A stretch of 64,000 nucleotides of DNA from Microbacterium ginsengisoli (GCF_000956535.1 NZ_JYIY01000065.1:1-64000); one strand, 5' to 3'. Positions 48,470 through 57,435 are shown, counted from the first letter of the stretch. Notes: a model not told the origin generated them from the sequence alone. Numbers and translations are program-made.

Positions 48470-48498
48470 CGCACAAGGATGACCGGATGCTTTGTGCG
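48470..48498. promoter_or_regulatory. candidate FasR operator upstream of fabD
   Basis: CGCACAAGG (48470-48478) and CTTTGTGCG (48490-48498) form a 9-bp inverted repeat with one mismatch and an 11-bp centre. It sits 44 bp upstream of the fabD start in the only sizeable gap of the fatty-acid block. FasR of streptomycetes is known to act on the fabD promoter; binding here is an inference. Confidence 0.5.
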
Positions 48499-48517
48499 CG
48501 CCCTACAGCGACGTGGC

Positions 48518-49744
48518 TCATGCGCGCCGAGGAACACCGGCACGGCGACGCGTGACGTCACTGCCGATCGCCCCGAGAACGAGCGCCGTCTGCAGGATGA
48601 GCGCCTCGCGCGGACCCGTCGCGTCCCAGCCGATCACGTCCGAGACGCGCTTCAGTCGGTAGCGCACCGTGTTGGGGTGAACGAACAGCTCGCGAGCCGT
48701 CGCCTCGAGCGATCGGCCGTTGTCGAGGTAGCTCCAGAGCGTGGTCACGAGATCGGAGCTGTGGGCCTTCAACGGACGGTAGATCTTCTCGACGAGCGTG
48801 CGCTTGGCGAGCGGGTCGCCCGCGAGGGCACGTTCGGGCAGCAGATCGTCGGCGTCCACCGGACGCGGCGCGTTGCGCCATGCGCCGGCCACCGCGAACC
48901 CGGCGAGAGCCGCGCGGGCGCTCTGGCTCGCGTCGACGAGCGCCGGCACCGTCGGGCCGAGCACCAGGTGCCCCGTGCCGAATCCCGGCTCGAGGCGCCG
49001 GGCGATCTCGGGGAAGGGGAGGTCTGCGACATCCTCACCCGTGCGCTGGCCGGCCTCGCTGCGACCGATCACGAGCACGAGCCGCGAGCCCTGCACGCCC
49101 ACGAGCACGTCGACACCGAGCTTGCGCGCCATGCGGCGCAACTGGTCGACGTCGAACTGCGGGGGCGTCGTGCCCACGAGCACCGCGACCTCGCCGTGTC
49201 CGTGCCAGCCGAGGGCCGCGATACGGCTCGGCAGCTCGTCGTCGGCCTCGCCGCTGAGGATCGAGTCGACCACGAGCGCCTCGAGGCGCGCATCCCAGAG
49301 GCCCCGCGCCTCAGCGGCGCGGGCGTAGACGTCGGCCGCCGCGAACGCGACCTCGCGCGAGTAGAGCAGCGCCGCCTCGCGCAGGCGCGAGTCCTTGTCG
49401 GCGATGCGCTCCTCGGTGACCTCCACCGTCACCCGGATCAGCTGGAGCGTCTGCTGCAGGCTCACGCTGCGCAGCAGCTCCCGCGGCGCGGCGGCGAAGA
49501 TGTCCGACGCGATCCAGGGGGTCGACTTCGGATCGTCGTACCACTGGATGAACGAGGTGATGCCGGCCTGAGCGACCAGGCCCACCGCCGAGCGCCGCGC
49601 CGGCGGCATGTCGGAGTACCACGGAAGCGTCGCCTCGAGCCGGGTGAGCGTCGCCGTGGCGAGGTCGCCGGAGACCTTGCGCAGCCACGCAAGGGTCCCC
49701 GACTTGTCGACGGGCAGCTCGTGTCCGGGCGGCGTCGCCGGCAC
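48518..49744 (-). CDS. fasR: FasR-type (PucR/CdaR HTH) regulator of fatty-acid synthesis
   Basis: 408 residues. An N-terminal globular part and a GGDEF-like/CdaR middle domain lead to a C-terminal PucR HTH: LDNGRSLEATARELFVHPNT, then VRYRLKRVSDVIGWD. The place directly upstream of fabD-fabH-acpP-fabF is the same as for the streptomycete activator FasR, hence the name. The GTG at 49744 follows the aceE stop by 5 bp, so it is coupled to pyruvate dehydrogenase. Confidence 0.85.
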   Translation of the reverse strand: MPATPPGHELPVDKSGTLAWLRKVSGDLATATLTRLEATLPWYSDMPPARRSAVGLVAQAGITSFIQWYDDPKSTPWIASDIFAAAPRELLRSVSLQQTLQLIRVTVEVTEERIADKDSRLREAALLYSREVAFAAADVYARAAEARGLWDARLEALVVDSILSGEADDELPSRIAALGWHGHGEVAVLVGTTPPQFDVDQLRRMARKLGVDVLVGVQGSRLVLVIGRSEAGQRTGEDVADLPFPEIARRLEPGFGTGHLVLGPTVPALVDASQSARAALAGFAVAGAWRNAPRPVDADDLLPERALAGDPLAKRTLVEKIYRPLKAHSSDLVTTLWSYLDNGRSLEATARELFVHPNTVRYRLKRVSDVIGWDATGPREALILQTALVLGAIGSDVTRRRAGVPRRA

Positions 49745-49749
49745 GTCGG

Positions 49750-52479
49750 TCAGCTCTCGCCGCCGGCGTTGCCCGTCGTGCCCGCGGTCACGTCGTGCAG
49801 ACGGTACTTCTGGATCGCCTGACCGACCAGCGCACGATCGACCGCACCCTCGGCCGCGAGCGCCTGGAGGGCACGCACGACGATCGACGGTCCGTCGATC
49901 TTGAAGAAGCGTCGTGCCGCGGCACGCGTGTCGGAGAAGCCGAAGCCGTCGGCGCCGAGCGTCCAGAAATTGTGCTGCACCCACGGACGGATCTGGTCCT
50001 GCACGGCGTGCATGAAGTCGCTCACCGCGACGACCGGGCCGGGCGTTCCGGCGAGCTTCTGCGTGAGGTAGGCCGTGACCGGCTCCTCGTCGGGGTGCAG
50101 GAAGTTGTGCTCGTCGGCGGCGAGGCCGTCGCGGCGCAGCTCGGTCCACGAGGTGACCGACCACACATCCGAGCCCACGCCCCAGTCGTCCTTCAGGAGC
50201 TGCTGCGCCTCGAGCGCCCACGGCACGCCCACACCGCTCGCGAGCAGCTGCGCGTGCGCGGCGCCCTCGGCCGCGACGGTGGAGATGCGGTGGATGCCGC
50301 GCACGATGCCGTCGACGTCGACATCCGCCGGCTCGGCAGGCTGCACGATCGGCTCGTTGTAGACCGTCAGGTAGTACATGACGTTCGGGTCGCTGTGGCT
50401 GCCGCCGTACATGCGGTCGATGCCGGAGCGCACGATGTGGGCGATCTCGTAGCCGTAGGCGGGGTCGTACGAGACCGTGGCGGGGTTCGTGGCCGCGAGC
50501 AGGTGCGAGTGGCCGTCGGCGTGCTGCAGGCCCTCACCCGTGAGGGTGGTGCGACCGGCGGTGGCGCCGACCACGAAGCCGCGCGCCATCTGGTCGCCCG
50601 CGGCCCAGTTCGCGTCGCCGGTGCGCTGGAAGCCGAACTGCGAGTAGAACACGTAGACCGGGATGAGCGGCTCGCCGTGCGTCGCGTACGAGGTGCCGAC
50701 ACCGGTGAAGGCCGCGAGGGCGCCGGCCTCGTTGATGCCGACGTGGACGATCTGGCCCTGCGGGCTCTCCTTGTAGGCCAGTAGCAGCTCGCGGTCGACC
50801 GACGTGTAGTTCTGGCCGTTCGGGTTGTAGATCTTCGCCGTCGGGAAGTACGCGTCCATGCCGAAGGTGCGCGCCTCGTCGGGGATGATCGGCACGATGC
50901 GGTTGCCGAAGTCCTTGACCCGCAAGAGGTCCTTCAGCAGACGCACGAACGCCATCGTGGTGGCGATCTCCTGGGTGCCCGAGCCCTTCTTCGGCAGCGC
51001 GTAGGCCGCGTCGCCCGGCAGCTCGATGCCGACGTGGTGCGAGCGGCGCTCCGGCAGGTATCCGCCGAGGGCCTGGCGACGCTCGAGCAGGTACTGGATG
51101 GTCTCGTCCTGCGGTCCCGGGTTGTAGTAAGGGGGCAGGTACGGGTTCTCCTCGAGCTTCGCGTCCGTGACCGGGATGTGCATCGCGTCGCGGAACAGCT
51201 TCAGGTCGTCAAGGGTCATCTTCTTCATCTGGTGGGTCGCGTTGCGGCCCTCGAAGTGCGGACCGAGGCCGTAGCCCTTGATGGTCTTGGCGAGGATGAC
51301 GGTGGGTTGGCCCTTGTGCTCGACGGCGGCCTTGAACGCGGCGTAGACCTTGCGATAGTCGTGACCGCCGCGCTTGAGGTTCCAGATCTGCTCGTCGCTG
51401 TAGTCCTTGACCAGGGCGGCGGTGCGCTCGTCCCGGCCGAAGAAGTGCTGGCGCACGTAGGCGCCGTTCTCGGCCTTGTAGGTCTGGTAGTCGCCGTCGG
51501 GCGTGATGTTCATGAGGTTGAGCAGCGCGCCGTCGCTGTCGCGGGCGAGCAGGTCGTCCCATTCGCGGCCCCACACGACCTTGATGACGTTCCAGCCGGC
51601 GCCGCGGAAGAAGCTCTCGAGCTCCTGGATGATCTTGCCGTTGCCGCGCACGGGTCCGTCGAGGCGCTGCAGGTTGCAGTTGACGATGAACGTCAGGTTG
51701 TCCAGGCCCTCGTTGGCCGCGACCTGGAGCTGACCGCGGCTCTCGACCTCATCCATCTCGCCGTCACCGAGGAACGCCCACACGTGCGAGTCGGAGACGT
51801 CCTTGATGCCCCGGTTGGTGAGGTACTTGTTCGTCATCGCCTGGTAGATCGCGTTGATCGGCCCGAGGCCCATCGACACGGTCGGGAACTGCCAGTACTC
51901 CGGCATGAGGCGCGGGTGCGGGTAGGAGGGGAGGCCGTTCGGGAAGGCCGACTTCTCCTGGCGGAAGCCGTCGAGCTGCTGCTCGGTGAGGCGTCCCTCG
52001 AGGAACGAGCGGGCGTACATGCCGGGGGAGGCGTGGCCCTGGAAGAAGATCTGGTCGCCGCCCGAGGGGTGGTTCTGGCCGCGGAAGAAGTGGTTGAAGC
52101 CCACCTCGTAGAGCGCCGCCGACGACGCGTAGGTCGAGATGTGGCCGCCGACGCCGATGCCGGGACGCTGCGCGCGGTGCACGGTGATGGCCGCGTTCCA
52201 GCGGATCCACGCGCGGTAGCGGCGCTCGATCTCCTCGTCACCGGGGAACTCGGGCTCGTTCTCGGGCGCGATCGTGTTGATGTAGTCGGTGGTCGGCACC
52301 GTCGGCACGCCGAGGTGCAGCTCTCGCGAGGTCTTCAGCAGGCTGAGCATGATCTCGCGCCCGCGACCGTGACCCTTGGCGTCGACGAGCTGCTGCAGGG
52401 ATTCCTGCCACTCGGACGTCTCTTCAGGGTCGCTGTCGAGGGGGCCTTGCGAGTAGGGATCCTGGTCGTGAACAGTCAC
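49750..52479 (-). CDS. aceE: pyruvate dehydrogenase E1 component, homodimeric type
   Basis: 909 residues. Thiamine-diphosphate enzyme of the single-chain E1 type. The conserved N-terminal part has [20 protein letters not shown] and the ThDP motif [16 protein letters not shown]; the middle and C-terminal transketolase-like domains follow ([20 protein letters not shown]). It decarboxylates pyruvate and feeds acetyl groups to E2. The gene ends 5 bp before fasR, linking acetyl-CoA supply with fatty-acid synthesis. GTG start with AAAGG upstream. Confidence 0.95.
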   Translation of the reverse strand: MTVHDQDPYSQGPLDSDPEETSEWQESLQQLVDAKGHGRGREIMLSLLKTSRELHLGVPTVPTTDYINTIAPENEPEFPGDEEIERRYRAWIRWNAAITVHRAQRPGIGVGGHISTYASSAALYEVGFNHFFRGQNHPSGGDQIFFQGHASPGMYARSFLEGRLTEQQLDGFRQEKSAFPNGLPSYPHPRLMPEYWQFPTVSMGLGPINAIYQAMTNKYLTNRGIKDVSDSHVWAFLGDGEMDEVESRGQLQVAANEGLDNLTFIVNCNLQRLDGPVRGNGKIIQELESFFRGAGWNVIKVVWGREWDDLLARDSDGALLNLMNITPDGDYQTYKAENGAYVRQHFFGRDERTAALVKDYSDEQIWNLKRGGHDYRKVYAAFKAAVEHKGQPTVILAKTIKGYGLGPHFEGRNATHQMKKMTLDDLKLFRDAMHIPVTDAKLEENPYLPPYYNPGPQDETIQYLLERRQALGGYLPERRSHHVGIELPGDAAYALPKKGSGTQEIATTMAFVRLLKDLLRVKDFGNRIVPIIPDEARTFGMDAYFPTAKIYNPNGQNYTSVDRELLLAYKESPQGQIVHVGINEAGALAAFTGVGTSYATHGEPLIPVYVFYSQFGFQRTGDANWAAGDQMARGFVVGATAGRTTLTGEGLQHADGHSHLLAATNPATVSYDPAYGYEIAHIVRSGIDRMYGGSHSDPNVMYYLTVYNEPIVQPAEPADVDVDGIVRGIHRISTVAAEGAAHAQLLASGVGVPWALEAQQLLKDDWGVGSDVWSVTSWTELRRDGLAADEHNFLHPDEEPVTAYLTQKLAGTPGPVVAVSDFMHAVQDQIRPWVQHNFWTLGADGFGFSDTRAAARRFFKIDGPSIVVRALQALAAEGAVDRALVGQAIQKYRLHDVTAGTTGNAGGES

Positions 52480-52497
52480 GAGGCACCTTTCGTCGGG

Positions 52498-52514
52498 CTG
52501 GCAGGTCGTGCCAG
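52498..52514 (-). promoter_or_regulatory. inverted repeat in the aceE leader
   Basis: CTGGCA (52498-52503), five bases, TGCCAG (52509-52514) form a perfect 6-bp inverted repeat about 20 bp upstream of the aceE start. A -10-like TAGGCT (complement of 52568-52573) would start transcription near 52560, leaving the repeat in the untranslated leader. It could be an operator or an RNA hairpin; no regulator is assigned. Confidence 0.35.
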
Positions 52515-52674
52515 ATCAGATCACCGAGACCGGCGGCTTTGTCCGCGGTCTACAACGCCGACGGATAGCCTAGCGCCGCCGCAGACGAAGATCGGCGGCA
52601 CCGGTGTCAGCGCGCCCCACGCACCCTCTGATCGGGCCGCACGAAGAGCGGATGTCTCGTACACTCGGCCCCGA

Positions 52675-52747
52675 GGGCCTTTAGCTCAGCTGGTAGAGCG
52701 CCACGTTTACACCGTGGATGTCGTCGGTTCGATCCCGGCAGGGCCCA
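52675..52747 (+). tRNA. tRNA-Val (TAC), likely attachment site
   Basis: The acceptor GGGCCTT pairs with AGGGCCC, the D-arm has AGCTCAGCTGGTAGAGC, the anticodon stem CCACG/CGTGG encloses TTTACAC (anticodon TAC at 52708-52710) and the T-arm is TCGGTTCGATCCCGGCA. No CCA is encoded. TACACT (52659-52664) is a possible -10. A tyrosine integrase gene ends 26 bp beyond its 3' end, so the 3' half is the probable attB/attL core. Confidence 0.96.
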
Positions 52748-52772
52748 CTCAGACGGGAGTAGGTGAGGCGGG

Positions 52773-53900
52773 TTATCGCCCGCTCTCACGCTTCCTCCGC
52801 TTTGTATGGCGCGTCCCCCCGGCGTCCCCCGAGAGGGCGTCGTTCAGGCGTGCGATGCCCGCCGTATCAGCGTCACTGTGCATGTAGTGGCCGTAGGTGT
52901 CCAGGGTGAGTTTCGCGGTGCTGTGACCCAGCCAGTTCTGCACCGTCTTGATGTCTACGCCGTTGGACAAGGCGAGGGTCGCGAACGTGTGGCGGAGGTC
53001 GTGAACGCGGCGCCCGCGCTTCACGTCATCCCAGTGCGAATCGCGTTTCCAGTTGTTCTCAGCTCGGAACGATCCGACCGTGCTGGGGAACACGAGTTCG
53101 TTAGGTCCCCGCCCGTCGATGAGAAGGAAAACCATGGCGGCCACGTCCTCCGACATCGGCACTGTGCGGGGCTGCCCGCCCTTGGTGATGGTCCGGAGGG
53201 GTGCGCCGTCTGACTTTGACCGCGAGGGGCGTAGAGCGGGATACGGCAGTTCCTGAACGTCACGCACGCGAAGCGCGGACAGCTCGCCCCAGCGCAGACC
53301 TGTGAGGCCCAGCACAAGCAAGATATCCGCGTTCGACTTAGTGGTGCGTTCAGCCATAGCCGCATAGACGGCGCGAAGCTCTGCGAGGTTATACGGGAAG
53401 ATTTCGCGAGTCGCCCGCTCGGCGGTGCCTCGGGGTACGCGGGATGCACGGATGACGTTCGCGGGCACGATGTTCTCACCCACGGCCCACTCATACAGCG
53501 CGCTCATGCTGTCCCGGAAGCGCAAAACCGTGCTGCGCGCCGTTGTGCGCAGGAGCTTGGCGTAGAGCGCTTCCCATTCGCCCTTATCAAGGGCCGCGAT
53601 CGGGCGGTTGCGGAGTGCGTCTACGTGTTTGAGGGCGTACCCCTCGTTCCGGTAGGTCTTCACGCCAATGGTGCCCTCTCGCGCGGCGCGCCAGCGGTCC
53701 AGGACTGCGCCGAACTTCTCGTTTCCTGCCTTGGGGTGAACGAACGAGCCCAGGTGGTAAGCACGGAGCTGCGCGTCGTGCCAGGCCTCGGCGTCCTTCC
53801 TGCGGTCGAAAGTCTTCGAGGCAATGACGATGCGGCCCACCTTGGGCTTAGCCCGGTAGCGCTTCTTCCCCTGGGCGTTAATGACGACCTGAATGCTCAT
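52773..53900 (-). CDS. tyrosine-type site-specific integrase
   Basis: 375 residues. An AP2-like arm-binding N-terminus (KKRYRAKPKVGRIVIASKTF) and a SAM-like core-binding domain (about 60-165) precede the catalytic domain with the R-H-R-H-Y set: Arg in GLTGLRWGEL, HDLRHTFAT, LGHST and the nucleophile Tyr in TLDTYGHY. It catalyses integration and excision of the element at the neighbouring tRNA-Val. The ATG overlaps the excisionase stop (ATGA), so both are made from one mRNA. Confidence 0.95.
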   Translation of the reverse strand: MSIQVVINAQGKKRYRAKPKVGRIVIASKTFDRRKDAEAWHDAQLRAYHLGSFVHPKAGNEKFGAVLDRWRAAREGTIGVKTYRNEGYALKHVDALRNRPIAALDKGEWEALYAKLLRTTARSTVLRFRDSMSALYEWAVGENIVPANVIRASRVPRGTAERATREIFPYNLAELRAVYAAMAERTTKSNADILLVLGLTGLRWGELSALRVRDVQELPYPALRPSRSKSDGAPLRTITKGGQPRTVPMSEDVAAMVFLLIDGRGPNELVFPSTVGSFRAENNWKRDSHWDDVKRGRRVHDLRHTFATLALSNGVDIKTVQNWLGHSTAKLTLDTYGHYMHSDADTAGIARLNDALSGDAGGTRHTKRRKRESGR

Positions 53901-54067
53901 GCGCGCTTGCCCTCCGCGTAGGCGATCACGTCGCCTTGCGCGTACCTGATGATGCCGTCGAGGTTGGCGAACCGGGGACCGGTGCCCGCCTCGCGCCAGC
54001 GCGAGAGCGTCGATTCAGACACGTCCAGCATGCCCGCGACCTCCTTGCTCGTGAGTAGTTTCTGCAT
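53897..54067 (-). CDS. excisionase-like small HTH protein (Xis)
   Basis: 56 residues read directly from the minus strand, beginning MQKLLTSKEVAGMLDVSEST and continuing LSRWREAGTGPRF. This is the MerR-like winged helix of the excisionase/HTH_17 family. It is below usual ORF cut-offs. SD GGAGAA is 6 bp before the ATG, and its TGA overlaps the integrase ATG. It is expected to bias the integrase toward excision. Confidence 0.88.
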   Translation of the reverse strand: MQKLLTSKEVAGMLDVSESTLSRWREAGTGPRFANLDGIIRYAQGDVIAYAEGKRA

Positions 54068-54139
54068 GTTGTTCTCCTGCCCGAGGTATCTCCTCAGGGA
54101 GTGATACGCCGCTACGGGCGCGTTGCACAGGGTGCGGGC

Positions 54140-54376
54140 TCATGACTTGCTCACGTCCCCAGCGGCCCAGCGCTCCACGTCGGCGGGCGAGAGCGTATAG
54201 CCGTGGCTGAGGCTTTTTCCGGTGGGGTCCGCGACGCCGTAGAGGCCATAGTCGGTTGCGACGGACAGCCGGGAGCGGGATCGGGAGAGCGTCAGTCCCT
54301 GCACGGCGAGGCGTCGCCGCATGCGGTTCTCCCAAGCCTTGAACTGCTGCGGCGTCAGGTCGTCGTGGTTGGTCAT
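54140..54376 (-). CDS. small hypothetical protein of the element
   Basis: 78 residues, no recognised family. It starts MTNHDDLTPQQFKAWENRMR, is strongly basic in the middle (LSRSRSRLSV) and ends with a segment (GYTLSPADVERWAAGDV) suggestive of a short helical domain. GGAGAGTGGG precedes the ATG. Three 11-bp direct repeats lie just upstream, so its promoter may be controlled. It is upstream of xis-int on the same strand and may be a regulator or accessory excision factor (inference). Confidence 0.6.
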   Translation of the reverse strand: MTNHDDLTPQQFKAWENRMRRRLAVQGLTLSRSRSRLSVATDYGLYGVADPTGKSLSHGYTLSPADVERWAAGDVSKS

Positions 54377-54389
54377 CGTCCCACTCTCC

Positions 54390-54422
54390 GTACTTTAAAC
54401 GTACTGGAAACGTACCAGAAGG
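54390..54422. repeat. three 11-bp direct repeats (GTAC-led) upstream of the 78-residue gene
   Basis: GTACTTTAAAC (54390-54400), GTACTGGAAAC (54401-54411) and GTACCAGAAGG (54412-54422) follow each other without a gap. The first two differ at 2 of 11 positions; the third keeps GTAC and the purine-rich end. The 11-bp phase is about one helical turn, so a protein would meet all copies on one face. They lie between divergent small genes. Confidence 0.5.
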
Positions 54423-54458
54423 CAGCTCAGTGTCGTGGGCGCCGCGTAGCGTCCTGGC

Positions 54459-54704
54459 ATGCCCCGCCCCGGACTGAGCCCAGAAACGGCCCTAAACGTG
54501 CACCCGTCGGCCATCTGCACGCGCAACCAATACACGCACGATCCAGCGCCGGTCATTGCTGAGCTGCGACGCGTAGCTGGCGAGCGAACCGACATCCTGG
54601 CGCAGGTCGCTGGGCGAGTCGCGGGGTTCTATGACGGGCCGCACGCTTACGAGCTGTGCACCGCGCTGCGATCGGAGATAGAGGGCGCGCGGAGGAGTGG
54701 GTAG
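54459..54704 (+). CDS. small hypothetical protein
   Basis: 81 residues, no recognised family. The readable centre is ICTRNQYTHDPAPVIAELRR and the C-terminus is helical. Support for it being real: TAGCGT (54447-54452) sits exactly 6 bp before the ATG, the leaderless arrangement used throughout this window. It is divergent from the 78-residue gene across the 11-bp repeats. The next 163 bp hold no gene I can support. Confidence 0.55.
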   Translation: MPRPGLSPETALNVHPSAICTRNQYTHDPAPVIAELRRVAGERTDILAQVAGRVAGFYDGPHAYELCTALRSEIEGARRSG

Positions 54705-54867
54705 AGCTGGGCCGCGCTCGCCGCGGAGCTGGCGCCCACGGGACGGGCGGATTCGTCAGGGGCTCGTGACGGCGCCACAGCTCGGGCACCTCCAGCACGG
54801 GTCCGTGGCCGCGACAGTACGCCCGAAATGAACGCGAGCTGGCGGATATTCCAGCGCCTGGGGACCC

Positions 54868-55656
54868 TCAGCCGTTGGGCTCCGCGGTTGCGTCACGAGC
54901 ATGGCGGGTCTCCGCGTCACGGGCGATGCTCTCCCCAGTCGCGATTTCGCGCGTCAGTGCCGCATCCAGCGTTTCAGCGAAGTGGTGGAGGCGCCGCACG
55001 TGAGCAAGCCGGTAGATGCGGGCGCGGCCCTTCACCTTCGCCACCTGGAGGAGGCGGTATATCTGCACGGCGCTGTGCTCCCGCAGTGTTTCGCACTCTT
55101 CTATTGCGGCGTTGAGGTCTGCCGCGGTACTTGCCCCGTTGACCCTCTGGATAACGATGTCGCGCTGGTTGTCGAAGGCGTAGAACGCTTTCGCCAGGTC
55201 GCCGGACGTGTAGAACTGCGCTTCGGCCATCACCGCGCGCCATTCATCTGTGAGCCGGGCCACATGCGCTGACCGTTCTACGTCGAGGGTGAGCATCACG
55301 GTCACCGGCTGGCCGTTCGCAGGCCGCGCCAGCTCATCGCTACGGCGCTTCAAGTCTTCAATGAGGTGGTGGGTCGCTATGCCCAGGCTGGTCACGACGG
55401 AAACCGCCCGGACGCCGAACGCGCGTTCGTCCTCGGCTTCCTTCACGTTGAGGTCGATGAGACGGCTACGGAGTGCCGATCGCGCGGCGATCCACGCTCC
55501 CAGGGCTATCCCGGCGATACCGAGAAGCGCCAGCACGAGAGGAACCACGTATGCGGACATGGGGTCCGGCAGAGACTGCTGCAGCTCGGGGGCAGGAGTG
55601 GCCATGAGGGCGTACACAGCGGCATCCTCGCACGAGCCGCGCATGTGACTCGACAC
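54868..55656 (-). CDS. hypothetical protein with one membrane segment and helical cytoplasmic domain
   Basis: 262 residues from the outermost GTG; ATGs at 55644 and 55605 are alternative starts and more likely, because the GTG lies inside a 12-bp palindrome. One membrane helix (YVVPLVLALLGIAGIALGAW) is followed by a long charged, probably coiled-coil region (LIDLNVKEAEDERAFGVRAV and on). No family recognised. The topology is reminiscent of small membrane-anchored accessory proteins of islands, but no function can be assigned. Confidence 0.6.
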   Translation of the reverse strand: MSSHMRGSCEDAAVYALMATPAPELQQSLPDPMSAYVVPLVLALLGIAGIALGAWIAARSALRSRLIDLNVKEAEDERAFGVRAVSVVTSLGIATHHLIEDLKRRSDELARPANGQPVTVMLTLDVERSAHVARLTDEWRAVMAEAQFYTSGDLAKAFYAFDNQRDIVIQRVNGASTAADLNAAIEECETLREHSAVQIYRLLQVAKVKGRARIYRLAHVRRLHHFAETLDAALTREIATGESIARDAETRHARDATAEPNG

Positions 55657-55664
55657 CGCGGTGT
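55653..55664. promoter_or_regulatory. 12-bp palindrome between divergent element genes
   Basis: ACACCGCGGTGT is a perfect palindrome located between the membrane protein gene (minus) and the Cys-rich gene (plus). TAGCAT at 55685-55690 nearby could be the -10 of the plus-strand gene. Possible operator; no regulator assigned. Confidence 0.35.
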
Positions 55665-55723
55665 GCGAGGCGGCAGGCGTGCTCTAGCATCTGCTCACAC
55701 CGTTACCGCGCTGAGGGGGAAGC

Positions 55724-56176
55724 ATGGTTATCGCGAAGGTCACGCGACCAAAGACGGGCAAGGTGACAGTCCGCATTCCTTACACAGGCCACAGCTGGGA
55801 GGGTGTCATCCGTTCGATTCTTCCCACGGGGTCACAGGTCACGCGCGGCCCGCGGTCCGGGGATTGGCTCGTGGGTCGGAACCACCTCGGGATGTTGGTC
55901 GCAGGTCTGATGAAGCGGCCCGATATTGAAGACATCGACCTAGCGCTCTACCAGGGCCGGGAGGGCGGGTGTTCCAGCGCCTGTTACACGGGATCGGACT
56001 CTGACGAGGCGATCATGATGTGTCAGTGTGCCTGCGTTGGACTGAACCACGGCACTCAGAGTCCCCCTGCTGGCGCGAAGCACGTGGCGACCGTCGGAGG
56101 CGCTGGCGAGGTCTACCGCTACCCCGGTGGGGTCCGCCGCGTGAGGTACAGCCGACTCCGCGATGAGTTTCGGTAG
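55724..56176 (+). CDS. Cys-rich hypothetical protein
   Basis: 150 residues, no recognised family. The first half (MVIAKVTRPKTGKVTVRIPY) looks like a beta-rich nucleic-acid-type or wing-like domain. The second half carries five cysteines in a compact cluster, GGCSSACYTGSD then MMCQCACVGLNHG, which could bind a metal. The C-terminus is basic (YSRLRDEFR). SD GAGGGGGAAG precedes the ATG. It stands 71 bp before the ImmA/IrrE gene on the same strand. Confidence 0.65.
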   Translation: MVIAKVTRPKTGKVTVRIPYTGHSWEGVIRSILPTGSQVTRGPRSGDWLVGRNHLGMLVAGLMKRPDIEDIDLALYQGREGGCSSACYTGSDSDEAIMMCQCACVGLNHGTQSPPAGAKHVATVGGAGEVYRYPGGVRRVRYSRLRDEFR

Positions 56177-56247
56177 GCCGTGTCGGTGGCGTGCGCTGCA
56201 ATAGAACTGCGCGATAGTCTCACGTGAACCGTCGCCCGGAGGCCTGA

Positions 56248-57435
56248 GTGTCCCGCTCCATCCCTGCGTTCCCGAACCCCGACATGCTCGTGTGGGCTCG
56301 CGAAACGTCGCGCCTGGAACCTGCCGTGGCGGCTGCTCGCCTGTCCGTAGACGAGGCCCAGTTACTCGCCTGGGAGAGCGGGGACCCCGGTCTGACGGTG
56401 GCCAAGCTCCAGGCCGTTGCAGACCTGTACCGGCGCCCCCTGGCAGCGTTCTACCTCAGCGAGCGCCCTGAGGTGCCGGAGCGCGTCCGCGACTACCGGC
56501 GTCCCTGGCTCACCGCACGACGCCGAGAGAGCCCGATGCTCGCGGCTGAGATACGGCGAGCGGAGTTCCAGCGCGACAACGTGCTGGAAATCATGGAGCT
56601 GCGGGACCAGGAGCCGACCCATGTATGGAAAGAGCCTGCCGGGTTCGAGGACGTAGCGGCGCGCGCGCGAACGCTTCTGAATAAGCACTCCTTGATTGCG
56701 CGGCCCGGTCAGTCCGGCAAGCCAACGGACTGGTTCTTCTACTGGAGTAGCGCCCTGGAAGAGATGGGCGTACTCGTCGTCACGGCCAATGCTGTACCTG
56801 CCCAGGAGGCAGACGGCTTCTCCGTCGCTCTAGACCCTGTGCCGGTTGTGGGCGTCAACGGTGCTACCCATTTCAATCGCCGTATCTTCACGCTGCTCCA
56901 CGAGTACGCGCACCTGCTGCACAACACGTCCGCGCTCTGCGACCTCCACGAGGAATCGACGGGCGCGGATGACGTGGACCGCATCGAGGTCGAGTGCAAC
57001 TGGCTAGCCGCAGAGATTCTGGTGCCTAGCGCCGCATTCGCTCAACGCCCGATCGTGCTCGGCGCGCAGACTGGCGCGTCGGACTGGCAGCTGTGGCAGC
57101 TCCGTGACGAGGCGCGAGCCTGGGGCGTGAGTCCGGAAGTGATTCTGCGAAAGCTGTTCACCCATGGCAAGGCGAGCCAGGAGTTTTACGAGAACTGGCG
57201 CGAGGAGTACAACGACACCGACCGTTGGTCGAGCGGACCCGAACCGCGGAAGGCCAACGGTGGGGACGGCCTACGCACGAAGGTGCGCAACCTGGGGAAG
57301 GGCTACGTGCGGAACGTCGTCGGCGCGATGTCTGAGGGGCTATTGAGCACCTACGAGACCTCCAACATGCTCAACGCGAAGGTGGAGCAGATACCCAAGC
57401 TGCTCGATCGCGCGCGCGTGCCGGAGGTCGATTGA
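56248..57435 (+). CDS. HTH-ImmA/IrrE metallopeptidase (antitoxin-like)
   Basis: 395 residues, GTG start with CCGGAGG upstream. An XRE-like HTH region lies in the first 65 residues (VDEAQLLAWESGDPGLTVAK). The peptidase domain has the zinc motif H218-E-Y-A-H222 in TLLHEYAHLLHN and a glutamate in VECNWLAAEILVP as the third ligand. Such COG2856 proteins cleave repressors or act as antitoxins. The overlapping DUF4411 gene downstream makes a toxin-antitoxin pair the best reading; a role as repressor-cleaving protease of the element is the alternative. Confidence 0.88.
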   Translation: MSRSIPAFPNPDMLVWARETSRLEPAVAAARLSVDEAQLLAWESGDPGLTVAKLQAVADLYRRPLAAFYLSERPEVPERVRDYRRPWLTARRRESPMLAAEIRRAEFQRDNVLEIMELRDQEPTHVWKEPAGFEDVAARARTLLNKHSLIARPGQSGKPTDWFFYWSSALEEMGVLVVTANAVPAQEADGFSVALDPVPVVGVNGATHFNRRIFTLLHEYAHLLHNTSALCDLHEESTGADDVDRIEVECNWLAAEILVPSAAFAQRPIVLGAQTGASDWQLWQLRDEARAWGVSPEVILRKLFTHGKASQEFYENWREEYNDTDRWSSGPEPRKANGGDGLRTKVRNLGKGYVRNVVGAMSEGLLSTYETSNMLNAKVEQIPKLLDRARVPEVD

